This document shows positions 17,385-26,264 of a DNA stretch of 64,000 nucleotides, piece by piece. The notes under the pieces are model-generated. The model was not told the origin of the DNA. It was given only the letters and a program-made list of their open reading frames with translations, and made no database searches. How positions within the stretch are numbered: position 1 is the stretch's first letter; the number at the start of each line of letters is the position of its first letter. Origin of the DNA: Shewanella algicola (GTDB lineage Bacteria; Pseudomonadota; Gammaproteobacteria; Enterobacterales; Shewanellaceae); contig NZ_BMQI01000013.1 of the NCBI RefSeq assembly GCF_014648035.1, positions 1-64,000 on the forward strand. The letters run 5' to 3'. Position numbers and translations under genes: made by a program.

Positions 17385-17420
17385 GAAAACAAACTGTCGA
17401 TTTTTGACGGTTTGTTTTCA
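17385..17420 (+). terminator. Terminator after the secreted hydrolase
   Basis: 14-bp stem GAAAACAAACTGTC / GACGGTTTGTTTTC with one G-T pair and a T-rich loop. The 384-bp interval before the TonB receptor holds this hairpin, a possible CRP site and a palindromic operator; no convincing gene was seen. Confidence 0.75.
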
Positions 17421-17617
17421 ATATCACAAATTGAATTCGCAGTAAAACCACAACAAAAAACCAACAAATGTAAAGCTGATAAAATATATATCACCACCTC
17501 AAAAGTAACACGTAACAACCTGATAAATAATAAAAATCAAAATATCCCTGTGAATTTCATTGTGATACCCACACATGTTTCGTTCAAAAAACAACCTAAA
17601 AAACAACAAAATCAGAA

Positions 17618-17633
17618 TTTGACATAGGTCACA
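17618..17633 (+). promoter_or_regulatory. Possible CRP site upstream of the TonB receptor
   Basis: TTTGA-N6-TCACA differs from the CRP consensus TGTGA-N6-TCACA at one core position. It is centred about 55 bp upstream of the palindromic operator, a plausible activator position. Confidence 0.35.
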
Positions 17634-17670
17634 TTGTTAAGAAAAGGTTGATATTTAACCTCACTTACTA

Positions 17671-17687
17671 TATTTATAAGATAAATA
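17671..17687. promoter_or_regulatory. Candidate GntR operator before the TonB receptor
   Basis: TATTTAT-AAG-ATAAATA is a perfect 7-3-7 palindrome. Its 15-bp core differs from the galT site at two central positions. It lies about 60 bp upstream of the receptor start codon. Confidence 0.55.
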
Positions 17688-17747
17688 AGCTTTAATTTAA
17701 AAATCAAGATTTATAAAAAAGCAACAACATCAACTGGGGGAAGAAAA

Positions 17748-20510
17748 ATGTCTACAAAAGGAATCGCTACTTTTGGTAAGAGGACAACGTTAGCACTTGC
17801 TATTGCTGGGGCAATTGGCAGTGTTCACGGAGTAACAGCAGCAGAAGCTGAAACTCAAGCCAATGAGCAAATTGAAGTCATTGCTGTAAAAGGGATCCGC
17901 AGCAGTTTAAAAAACTCTATGGCCGACAAGAAATCCGCATCCGTGGTTTCAGATGGTATTTCGGCAGAAGATCTGGGTAAATTTCCAGACTTAAACGTTG
18001 CAGAGTCATTACAACGTATTACAGGTGTCTCTATTGACCGTAGCGGCGGCGAAGGTCAAGCCGTTACCGTTCGAGGTTTTGGCCCACAATTTAACACGGT
18101 ACTGGTTAACGGCCGCCAAATGGCAACCGACAGTGCAGGTCGTGAGTTTAACTTCGACATCTTGGCTGCTGAGCAAATTACCGGCGCCAACGTATACAAA
18201 ACCACCAATGCTAGTATGCAAGAAGGCGGCATTGGCGGCACAATCGACCTAACAACGGCACGTCCATTTGATTACAGCGGCTTGCAAATTGTAGGTTCAG
18301 TAAAAGGCATGTACGAAAGCCTTTCAGAAGACGTATCTCCTGCGGTTTCAGGCTTAATCAGTAACACCTTTAATGACGAAACCATGGGTGTGTTATTGGC
18401 AGTAAGCCATCAAGAACGTAGCGTGCAAATTAACCAAATTAATACAGCAGGCTGGCGCGGCGGCCAAACGATTTCTAACGCACGAGATGGTGTGTTGTTC
18501 ACAAACGCTTATATCCCACGTAACTGGGACCAAATCGTTGATGAACAAGACCGTACCCGTACCAACGCCAGTTTAGTGTTTCAATATGCACCCTCTGACG
18601 ATGTCAGCATTACTTTAGACGGCTTTATCTCTAAGTTTGAAGTCGACTCACAAGTGACCGATTTAGCCTCATGGTTTGAACCCGATCGTGTCGGCAGTGC
18701 CACGATTGATCCTTCTACTGGGACATTATTATCATTTACCCAAGACGTGGGGTTACATCAAGGCAGTGGCGATCCAGCCACCGACTTTGTATCGCACACA
18801 CGTAACTCTCGCGATGTGACTAACAGCGGTGTTGGCTTAAATGTGAAATGGGATGTAACAGACCAATTAAAAGCTAACTTTGACGTATCAAACTCAAATG
18901 CAGAAAACGACCGTGCTGGGCGTGACCGCTTTAACGTTGTGGGTATGATAAACAGTTTTGCGTTTGATGGCACCGGCGGCGTGCCAACAGTCGTTCATGA
19001 TGGGTTTACAAATGGCAGCTTGCCTGACGCGAATCTAGCGCGTTTGCATTATAACGAAAAAGGTAATCAATTCAGCGATGAAGATGAAATCACTGAGTTT
19101 AAAGCTGATTTTGAATACACCCCCGATTCGTTAGTTTTTACCAAAGCTAAATTCGGTGTTTATCGTCAAGAACGTGAAAAATCGAGCTATCAAATTTTTG
19201 GTAGTCAATGTCAATTCTGTGGCTACGGCACCGAGGCTCCAATCGACGCGATTGATTTTAGACCTTACACAGCCAACAACTATTTCTCTGGCTTAATCGA
19301 CACCTTCTACACCTATGACGGTGATGCGATGGTGGATTACTTAGCTGCTGAAGGCTACCCCATTACGCCAACATTACAAAACAACCGTTATACCATTAAT
19401 GAAGATGTCACCAGCCTATACATGAACTTCACGTTTATCTATGACGTTGGCGATATGCCATTAACCGTTGATTTTGGTGCGCGTTACTCAAATACCGATG
19501 TGGATGTAAGTGCAGTACAAAGCTATATCTCAGACGTAGCTCCTACCAGCGATGCAACCTTGTTTCAAAACTTTTATGGCCCAGCGGAAAACATTACCCA
19601 AGGCACATCTTACTCTAACCTATTACCAAGCTTAAACATTAAGTTAGATCTGCAAGACGATATGGTTTTACGCTTTGCTGTGTATGACTCATTAACTCGC
19701 CCAACCATGTCTCAGCTTTCGCCTGCGACAAACTTTAATGAGCCACGCCGTCAAAACTTAACCGCAAGTGGTGGTAACCCTGCGCTAGAGCCGTTCCGTT
19801 CTGAAAACTGGGACGTGTCTTACGAATGGTACTACGACGATGCGAGCTTATTTAGCTTTGCATTCTTCAGCAAAGAAGTCGACGACTTCATCGTAAGTTT
19901 AACCGGTGAAGAAACTTACCAAATGACCGATCGTAGTGGTCCTGATTACAACTGTAGCACCGCTAACTCAGATCTATGTACTAGCGACGTTGTAGCGACC
20001 ACAGAAGAATTAAATGGTCAGTCTGAAGTGTATACAGTGACCCGTCCACGCAATGGTGAATCTGCACGTATTACCGGTTACGAAATTGCGTTAACTCACG
20101 TATTCGACAACGGTTTTGGTGTAACCGCTAACGCTACAGTGGTAGATAGCAACGTTAAAGTGGATGCTAACTCTACCCAAAGCTTCGCGCTTGAAGGTTT
20201 AGGTGACTCACAAAACTTAATCGTGTTCTACGAGCAAGACAACTGGCAAGCACGCGTTGCATTTAACAACCGTGAAGGTTTTTTACGTCAACTAGATAAC
20301 GGTTTTAACGGTGAGCCAATTAAAACTGAAACTTTCGGACAGTGGGATATTAGCGCCAGCTATGACATTAACGAAAACATTTCTGTTTTTGTTGAAGGTA
20401 TTAACATCACTGAAGAAGAACTAGTACAAACGGGCCGCTTCGCCAACCAAGTTTACTCGGTTGAAGACAACGGTTCACGCTACGCAGTAGGGTTAAGAGG
20501 CAAGTTCTAA
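17748..20510 (+). CDS. TonB-dependent outer-membrane receptor, likely for galactosides
   Basis: Protein of 920 aa with an N-terminal signal sequence ending near GVTAAEA. The plug domain begins IEVIAVKGIRSSLKNSM and includes FPDLNVAESLQRITGVSIDR and AVTVRGFGPQFNTVLVNGR, the pattern of the large carbohydrate-type TonB receptors of Alteromonadales, Caulobacter and Xanthomonas. The barrel ends in an aromatic residue (RYAVGLRGKF). Two cysteine pairs in predicted loops (CQFC, and NCSTANSDLC) may form disulfides. It is followed by a strong hairpin and then the halogenase-like, SapC-like and symporter genes, a set repeatedly seen with such receptors. Confidence 0.92.
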   Translation: MSTKGIATFGKRTTLALAIAGAIGSVHGVTAAEAETQANEQIEVIAVKGIRSSLKNSMADKKSASVVSDGISAEDLGKFPDLNVAESLQRITGVSIDRSGGEGQAVTVRGFGPQFNTVLVNGRQMATDSAGREFNFDILAAEQITGANVYKTTNASMQEGGIGGTIDLTTARPFDYSGLQIVGSVKGMYESLSEDVSPAVSGLISNTFNDETMGVLLAVSHQERSVQINQINTAGWRGGQTISNARDGVLFTNAYIPRNWDQIVDEQDRTRTNASLVFQYAPSDDVSITLDGFISKFEVDSQVTDLASWFEPDRVGSATIDPSTGTLLSFTQDVGLHQGSGDPATDFVSHTRNSRDVTNSGVGLNVKWDVTDQLKANFDVSNSNAENDRAGRDRFNVVGMINSFAFDGTGGVPTVVHDGFTNGSLPDANLARLHYNEKGNQFSDEDEITEFKADFEYTPDSLVFTKAKFGVYRQEREKSSYQIFGSQCQFCGYGTEAPIDAIDFRPYTANNYFSGLIDTFYTYDGDAMVDYLAAEGYPITPTLQNNRYTINEDVTSLYMNFTFIYDVGDMPLTVDFGARYSNTDVDVSAVQSYISDVAPTSDATLFQNFYGPAENITQGTSYSNLLPSLNIKLDLQDDMVLRFAVYDSLTRPTMSQLSPATNFNEPRRQNLTASGGNPALEPFRSENWDVSYEWYYDDASLFSFAFFSKEVDDFIVSLTGEETYQMTDRSGPDYNCSTANSDLCTSDVVATTEELNGQSEVYTVTRPRNGESARITGYEIALTHVFDNGFGVTANATVVDSNVKVDANSTQSFALEGLGDSQNLIVFYEQDNWQARVAFNNREGFLRQLDNGFNGEPIKTETFGQWDISASYDINENISVFVEGINITEEELVQTGRFANQVYSVEDNGSRYAVGLRGKF

Positions 20511-20522
20511 GTTATAAGCCTT

Positions 20523-20554
20523 AAAAAGACAGGTGCAAGCGCACCTGTCTTTTT
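20523..20554 (+). terminator. Terminator after the TonB receptor
   Basis: Perfect 14-bp stem AAAAAGACAGGTGC / GCACCTGTCTTTTT with loop AAGC. It separates the receptor from the halogenase-like gene, so the downstream genes would depend on read-through or their own promoter. Confidence 0.88.
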
Positions 20555-20628
20555 GTTTATAACAAGACCGACAAACTTCACCTTGTGATAGTGTTTAAGC
20601 ACTCAATTGCAAACAGGATGTTAACCCA

Positions 20629-22152
20629 ATGGCAAAAGCAGTAAAAAAAATAATCATTGTGGGCGGCGGAACAGCGGGCTGGTTAACGGCAGCCATCATT
20701 GCATCGCATCATAAAAGCCAAACAGGCCAGGCGATAGACATAAGCTTAATCGAGTCGTCAGATATTCCAACTGTTGGAGTGGATGAAGGCACTTGGCCAA
20801 CCATGAAAAATACCCTACAACAAATAGGGTTGAACGAAAGTGATGTTTTTAGAAAGTGCCATGCGACGTTTAAACAAGGCGGCAAATTTGTCAGCTGGGT
20901 GCATGGCAATGGCGACTTTTATTATCATCCTTTTACTGTACCACTGGGCTACGGCCGCCTCGATTTGGCGCCATATATTGATAATATTAAAGATTACGCC
21001 GAACAAACCAATTTTCAACATGCTATTTGCGAGTCAGGCCTTGCGCCGCGCAGCATGGCAGAAGGTGACTATCAAGGCACATGCAACTATGCCTACCACC
21101 TCGATGCGGGCGCCTTTGCCGACTTGCTCAAACAACACTGTAAAACCCAGCTCAACGTTAATCACATTATTGGTACGGTCGACCATGCTAGCGTCGACAG
21201 CCAGGGCAATATCAGCCATGTAACACTTATCGATCAAGCTCCTATCGAAGGTGACTTATTTATTGACTGCACCGGGTTTGCATCGTTATTGCTCGGAAAA
21301 ACCTTAAACGTTCCCTTCATTAAGCTCGACCATGTACTGTTTAATGACCGCGCAATCGCCATGCAAGTGCCTTACGACAATGCAGACAGCCCCATTGCTT
21401 CACACACTATCGCAACCGCACAAGATTCTGGTTGGATTTGGGATATCGGCTTAACGCACCGCCGCGGCGTAGGTCATGTTTACTCAAGCCGCTTTATGAG
21501 CGACGAACAAGCAGAAGCCAATTTACGTCGTTATATTGGTCCTAAAGCAGACGGATTACCCGTAAAGCATATTCGTTACCAAAGCGGCCACCGTGAACGT
21601 TTTTGGCAAAATAACTGTGTCGCTGTGGGGATGTCGGCAGGATTTGTAGAGCCACTTGAAGCAACCGCCATTATGCTGATTGAAATATCAGCCCGCTACA
21701 TTGCTGAGAATTTACCCGTTAACGATAACATCATGGCATTAACGGCCAAGCGCTTTAATCAACAAATGGATTATCGCTGGGGTCGTATCGTCGATTTTTT
21801 AAAACTTCATTACATGTTAACCAAACGTCCAGAGCCATATTGGCAGGCGCACTGTAATCCAGACTCTATCCCGCAAAGCCTACAAGACGACCTAAGCATG
21901 TGGGCATTTAGAGGCCCCACCAGCAAAGACTTTACTGGTCCAAATGAGCTATTTCCTGCAGCCAGTTATCAGTATGTTCTTTATGGTATGGAGTTTAAGC
22001 CAGACTATTCGCAACACGCCCACTTGTACCAGCAACACGCGCAAGCGTCGCAAATATTAAACCGCAATGTTCAGCTCACACAGCAGATGCTCAACACCCT
22101 GCCGCCTCATCGTGACTTTATTGAACAATGGTTAACTCACTCTCAACAGTAG
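20629..22152 (+). CDS. Tryptophan-halogenase-like flavoprotein
   Basis: Protein of 507 aa in the FAD-dependent halogenase family (PF04820). The FAD motif is IVGGGTAGWLTA, and VDEGTWPTM matches the GEGT-x-P region. A lysine in FKQGGKFVSW fits the catalytic-lysine region. The WxWxIP signature appears as WIWDIGL, with Gly in place of Pro. Members found next to sugar TonB receptors in marine bacteria have no assigned halogenation role; true halogenase activity is doubtful. It is probably co-transcribed with the SapC-like and symporter genes (9 and 34 bp spacing). Confidence 0.85.
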   Translation: MAKAVKKIIIVGGGTAGWLTAAIIASHHKSQTGQAIDISLIESSDIPTVGVDEGTWPTMKNTLQQIGLNESDVFRKCHATFKQGGKFVSWVHGNGDFYYHPFTVPLGYGRLDLAPYIDNIKDYAEQTNFQHAICESGLAPRSMAEGDYQGTCNYAYHLDAGAFADLLKQHCKTQLNVNHIIGTVDHASVDSQGNISHVTLIDQAPIEGDLFIDCTGFASLLLGKTLNVPFIKLDHVLFNDRAIAMQVPYDNADSPIASHTIATAQDSGWIWDIGLTHRRGVGHVYSSRFMSDEQAEANLRRYIGPKADGLPVKHIRYQSGHRERFWQNNCVAVGMSAGFVEPLEATAIMLIEISARYIAENLPVNDNIMALTAKRFNQQMDYRWGRIVDFLKLHYMLTKRPEPYWQAHCNPDSIPQSLQDDLSMWAFRGPTSKDFTGPNELFPAASYQYVLYGMEFKPDYSQHAHLYQQHAQASQILNRNVQLTQQMLNTLPPHRDFIEQWLTHSQQ

Positions 22153-22161
22153 AATAATAAT

Positions 22162-22926
22162 ATGAAAACACTGACAGAATTAACCCCACAACAACATCAA
22201 AATTTACGTATAGCAGACGACTGTGCCATTCAATTTGCCCAGCAGCAAAACATTATGAGCCTGCGTATTACTGAAGTAACCCAAGTTGCATGTTGTATGC
22301 CGATTTTTTATGTGCGTAATAGTCAAAACGGCCAGTGGGTATTAACCGGCTTTACCAGTTTTGAGCAAGGGAGCAACTTGTTTATTGAACAAGGTCAATG
22401 GACGGCATTACACATGCCAGCAAACATGCAAACCTTTCCTTTTTTCTTAATGAAGTCGCCAGAAAACCCACAGCAATACACCATTGGTGTTGATCAGACG
22501 CACTCCGTGTTTTCAACCACCAGCGGCAAGAGTATTTTTGAAGCCAACGGCAAAGCATCACTGCATTTGTCTAGAGTTAAAACCTTACTCGAAGCCGATA
22601 TCAAAAACGATATTCGTACCCAGGAATTTAACCAATACATTAGCCAACTCGGTTTGTTGCGTCCGATAAATATTTTGGTACAACACCAAGATGGCAGCAC
22701 ACCCAGTTTATCTGGCTTATACACCATCGACGAAGACAAACTGCAATCACTCGATAAAGATGCCTTATTTGAACTGCACCACAAGGGATATTTAGCACCA
22801 TTACAAGCCATGTTGATGTCGTTATTTCAGCTTAATAGTCTGATAAAACGCCACAATAAGGTTGCAAAATTATCGCCAATTAAAAACATAAAACTAGAAG
22901 TCAGCAAAAAAACAACGGCAGCATAA
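22162..22926 (+). CDS. SapC-like protein
   Basis: Protein of 254 aa resembling the SapC family (PF07277), named for Campylobacter S-layer secretion but common in carbohydrate loci beside a TonB receptor and a halogenase-like gene. No signal peptide is seen. Typical features are FYVRNSQNGQWVLTGF-like beta strands, the FPFFLMKSP segment, and a C-terminal part with LSGLYTIDEDKL and LQAMLMSLFQLNSLIKRHN. Function is unknown. The start ATG is 9 bp after the halogenase stop with a weak ribosome-binding site, suggesting translational coupling. Confidence 0.75.
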   Translation: MKTLTELTPQQHQNLRIADDCAIQFAQQQNIMSLRITEVTQVACCMPIFYVRNSQNGQWVLTGFTSFEQGSNLFIEQGQWTALHMPANMQTFPFFLMKSPENPQQYTIGVDQTHSVFSTTSGKSIFEANGKASLHLSRVKTLLEADIKNDIRTQEFNQYISQLGLLRPINILVQHQDGSTPSLSGLYTIDEDKLQSLDKDALFELHHKGYLAPLQAMLMSLFQLNSLIKRHNKVAKLSPIKNIKLEVSKKTTAA

Positions 22927-22960
22927 CAATACCCAACACTCGATTGGGAAAGGAAAAACA

Positions 22961-24412
22961 ATGTCTGAAAACATGATCCAATTATCGGTATTTGCCTTGG
23001 TCACGGCAATTATCGGTTTACTCACATACATGAAGTGTCGCGGAAACAACCGGCATCAAAGCACACAAAACAAAGAATACTTCTTAGCTGGGGGAGGCTT
23101 AAGTTGGATATTTGTTGCCGGGTCTATCACATTAACCAATTTGAGTACCGATCAGCTGGTGGGGATGAACGGTAACCAAATGGCATTACTGGCTTGGTGG
23201 GAGTTTTCTGCGGTTATCGGGTTAATCATTTTAGCTAAATTGTTTTTGCCTGTTTATTATAAATACAACTGTACAACAACAACCGAACTGCTAGAAAAAC
23301 GATATAACAATAAACATATACGTGCCGTTATTGGCGCTATTTTCTTTTTAGGTAACGCATTTATCTACATGCCTGCGGTGATTTATTCTGGGGCGCTGTT
23401 TATGCAAACCATGTTTAATGTCGACATTCCGTTAATGTATATTGCAGTTGCTTTTGCCACGTTGGGTGCGGTTTATGCCTTCTTTGGTGGCTTACGTGCA
23501 GTTGCGGTATCAGACACTTATTCAGGCGTATTGCTTTTAGGTATGGCCATTTTTGTGGTGTTTTTAGCCTTAAATGCCATTAACTATGATTTCTCTGACA
23601 TCCCAGCTGAACGGTTAACCTTTATTGGTGACAATGATTCACCCTTGCCTTGGCATACTCTGCTTACCGGTATGATCTTTATTCAAATGTTTTACTGGGG
23701 CACCAACCAAACAATCACCCAACGTGCAATGGCAGCCCCCACCCTTAAAGAGGCACAAAAAGGGGTCTTTGCCGCTGCCGGTATTCGCATTTTAATTGTC
23801 CCTGCGATTGTGGTTATCCCAGGTATTGTGTCGTACAAATTGTACGGCGATATTGGCGATGCAGCCTATGGGCGCATTGTTGGCGACTTAATGCCGACAT
23901 GGTTAACTGGTGTGTTTGCTGCTGCAATGGCCGCTGCCGTTTTGTCGACCTACAACAGCTTGCTCAACTCGGCAACTGCGCTGTATGTATGCGATATTCA
24001 TGAAGCCTATATTAAGAAAGATCCTAACGTAGTGCGCTTGAGTGGTTGGGTGACCTTGTTATTGAGCATACTGACATTGACTCTGGTACCTATTTACCAA
24101 CAAGCTGAGAGTATTATTAACCTATTACAACAGTTAAATGGTTTACTCAGTATGCCTATTTTATCGATATTCATTGTCGGCTTAATGTTTAAAAATATTG
24201 ATGCTCGTGCAGGCATTGGCGCGGTTATCTTTGGCGTGTTGCTGTATGCCTCATTAACATTCGAGTTTTCACCATTCTATTCAAGCTGGCACTACATTCA
24301 TTTAATGCCAGTAACCTTAGCAGCCTGCGTATCATTTGCGCTACTTGCCAACAAGTTTGTCTTTGGTAATGCTATTCAATTTGCCTCTAGCAACGATATT
24401 GAAATTGCTTAA
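22961..24412 (+). CDS. Sodium:solute symporter (vSGLT-like), probably galactose or galactoside transporter
   Basis: Inner-membrane transporter of 483 aa with about 13 hydrophobic segments. Strong similarity to Vibrio SGLT is visible in YFLAGGGLSW, TNLSTDQLVGMNG, the MFYWGTNQTITQRAMAA helix and EAQKGVFAAAGIR. It would take up galactose or small galactosides with sodium. It is the last gene of the halogenase-SapC-symporter unit, ending at a strong terminator. ATG is preceded by GGAAAGGA. Substrate is inferred from locus context. Confidence 0.9.
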   Translation: MSENMIQLSVFALVTAIIGLLTYMKCRGNNRHQSTQNKEYFLAGGGLSWIFVAGSITLTNLSTDQLVGMNGNQMALLAWWEFSAVIGLIILAKLFLPVYYKYNCTTTTELLEKRYNNKHIRAVIGAIFFLGNAFIYMPAVIYSGALFMQTMFNVDIPLMYIAVAFATLGAVYAFFGGLRAVAVSDTYSGVLLLGMAIFVVFLALNAINYDFSDIPAERLTFIGDNDSPLPWHTLLTGMIFIQMFYWGTNQTITQRAMAAPTLKEAQKGVFAAAGIRILIVPAIVVIPGIVSYKLYGDIGDAAYGRIVGDLMPTWLTGVFAAAMAAAVLSTYNSLLNSATALYVCDIHEAYIKKDPNVVRLSGWVTLLLSILTLTLVPIYQQAESIINLLQQLNGLLSMPILSIFIVGLMFKNIDARAGIGAVIFGVLLYASLTFEFSPFYSSWHYIHLMPVTLAACVSFALLANKFVFGNAIQFASSNDIEIA

Positions 24413-24423
24413 TACGCACTAAT

Positions 24424-24455
24424 AAAAAAGAGCATCAATTTAGATGCTCTTTTTT
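24424..24455 (+). terminator. Terminator of the symporter operon
   Basis: 13-bp stem AAAAAAGAGCATC / GATGCTCTTTTTT with a six-base loop. Its core GAGCATC is the same as in the terminator after the GH36 gene. Confidence 0.9.
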
Positions 24456-24459
24456 ATCT

Positions 24460-24486
24460 TAAAGAAGCCATTAGAGCTGCCGATAC
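24460..24486 (+). promoter_or_regulatory. Sigma-28 (FliA) promoter of the chemoreceptor
   Basis: TAAAGAAG-N11-GCCGATAC matches the FliA consensus TAAAGTTT-N11-GCCGATAA in spacing and in nearly all key bases. It leaves a leader of about 150 bases before the chemoreceptor start. Confidence 0.75.
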
Positions 24487-24644
24487 ATTTTTAATAAAAC
24501 AATCTTCGCTTGAGCGCTAACATTGATATTTAGCACTTATCATCATAGTGTAAATACAATGTTTAAAGATCAGCACGCTTGAACATAAAATCACACTTGT
24601 CAGGTCTTATCCTTTTATTGCGCCTAAAAACCTAAGGTATCACC

Positions 24645-26246
24645 ATGCTTAATGCGTTTAACACCATAAAAGCCCGAATCTTGTTAGGCTACGCCGCAAC
24701 TGTCATTATGACTTTAGTCGCAGCAGGCCTACTCAGTAGCAGCAATCAAACCGTAAAACTTGAAGTTGCAGGCTTTGTTGACGGTACATTACCAGCACTT
24801 AAGAGCATTACCAACGTACAAAGCCATGCTAAAGAATTAGTGTTAATGGGATATTCATTGTATGGCACAACCATTAGTGTGACCGAGTTTAGTGAACAAA
24901 AAAATCTGCTTAGCGAGAATCTAAACCAACAATATCGACAACTCAACAGCGTAATATCTACGCCATTAATGCCACAAATTGACGCCCTGTATGCGGCTTT
25001 ATCTGCACTTGAGTCAACTATGAGCAAGCAATCTGTTGATTGGGATAATGCTCGCGAACAACTAAGCTTATTAAATAATAGTGCTAATGACTTAAAAGAC
25101 CGCCTTGATACACTTGCACAAGATATCTCAGGCCAAGCCAATCAAAATGCGATGAACATCCAAAAAGAATTGGGTGACAATACATTGCTGATATATGTGC
25201 TGGTGGGCCTTATGGTATTGGTGGCTGTAGGTGCATATTTAGCGGCGCAAAAACAAATTGCCAGTCCTATCCAACAACTGTCAAACGACCTGACTCGTAT
25301 TGCTCAAAACCGCAACCTAAAAGCTCAACTCTCTGATGAATGTATTGTTGAAATCAGTAATGTGGCCACCAGCGTTAATGGATTAATCAAGGTATTCCGC
25401 TTAGGAATGAATGACGTACATGACGCTATCGCCAGTATCAGCCAAACCGTGGCACAGCTGAGTCGTTCAACGGAAACCTCTTCTGCATCTGTAGATGAGT
25501 TACAACACACGATTGTGAGCTTAGTTGATGTCATGTCACAACTAGAGCAACACATGGAGCAAAGTGTTGAGCACTCTCAAAGTGCAGCGGATTCAGCACA
25601 ACAAGGCGCGCAAAGCATGGCCGCTGGTCAGCAAGAAGTACAACATACAGCCACCAGCATTAGTGTGTTAGCTGACGACATTGAAACCACCGCAAGTATG
25701 CTATTAACTTTGCAAAACTCAGGTAAACAAGTGGCCACCGTGGTAAAAACCATTGCAGATATTGCTTCACAAACTAATTTATTGTCCTTGAATGCCGCCA
25801 TTGAAGCGGCTCGAGCTGGAGAGTCTGGTAGAGGTTTCGCGGTAGTCGCGGATGAAATTAGAACCTTAGCTGTGCGCACGCACCAATCAACGGTAGAAAT
25901 TAACAGCATGCTGGCCAATATTGTTGACTCTATTCAATCTGCCGTCGGCAATATGTCATCAAATCAACAAAAGGCTCAGGAGTCTGTAGAGCTTGCTAAA
26001 CAGTTGGTCATTACTTTAGAGCAAAGCAGACAAACCATTTTGTCACTGGCAACGCTTAGCCAAGAAGCCGCCATGCTAGCACAAGCCTCTCAACAACAAG
26101 CGAATACCGTTAAACTTAAGGTCCAGGATTTCAGACTATTAGGTGAAACAGTGTCAGAAGGCAACTACCAAATAAGTGAAGCAGGTAGCAAATTGAATAA
26201 TCTGGCCAACAAGCTCAGTGATACTGTCTATCAGTTTGAACGCTAA
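24645..26246 (+). CDS. Methyl-accepting chemotaxis protein
   Basis: Chemoreceptor of 533 aa. A first transmembrane helix lies at about residues 12-30, followed by a predicted helical periplasmic sensor of about 150 residues. A second helix is near 179-201 ([21 protein letters not shown]), then a HAMP domain. The cytoplasmic coiled coil has the conserved tip [18 protein letters not shown] and [15 protein letters not shown] near residues 372-407. No CheR-binding pentapeptide is seen at the C-terminus. It lies next to the galactoside symporter, so the ligand may be a sugar of that locus, but the sigma-28 promoter puts it in the motility regulon. It is convergent with the PepSY gene, with an 18-bp gap. 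Confidence 0.92.
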   Translation: MLNAFNTIKARILLGYAATVIMTLVAAGLLSSSNQTVKLEVAGFVDGTLPALKSITNVQSHAKELVLMGYSLYGTTISVTEFSEQKNLLSENLNQQYRQLNSVISTPLMPQIDALYAALSALESTMSKQSVDWDNAREQLSLLNNSANDLKDRLDTLAQDISGQANQNAMNIQKELGDNTLLIYVLVGLMVLVAVGAYLAAQKQIASPIQQLSNDLTRIAQNRNLKAQLSDECIVEISNVATSVNGLIKVFRLGMNDVHDAIASISQTVAQLSRSTETSSASVDELQHTIVSLVDVMSQLEQHMEQSVEHSQSAADSAQQGAQSMAAGQQEVQHTATSISVLADDIETTASMLLTLQNSGKQVATVVKTIADIASQTNLLSLNAAIEAARAGESGRGFAVVADEIRTLAVRTHQSTVEINSMLANIVDSIQSAVGNMSSNQQKAQESVELAKQLVITLEQSRQTILSLATLSQEAAMLAQASQQQANTVKLKVQDFRLLGETVSEGNYQISEAGSKLNNLANKLSDTVYQFER

Positions 26247-26264
26247 AGCGTAAAATAAAATAGT

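Noticed and set aside
17412..17627. Open frame of 71 codons before the TonB receptor
   Set aside because: It begins inside the terminator stem of the upstream gene, has no ribosome-binding site, and its composition is that of AT-rich intergenic DNA; it also overlaps the possible CRP site.
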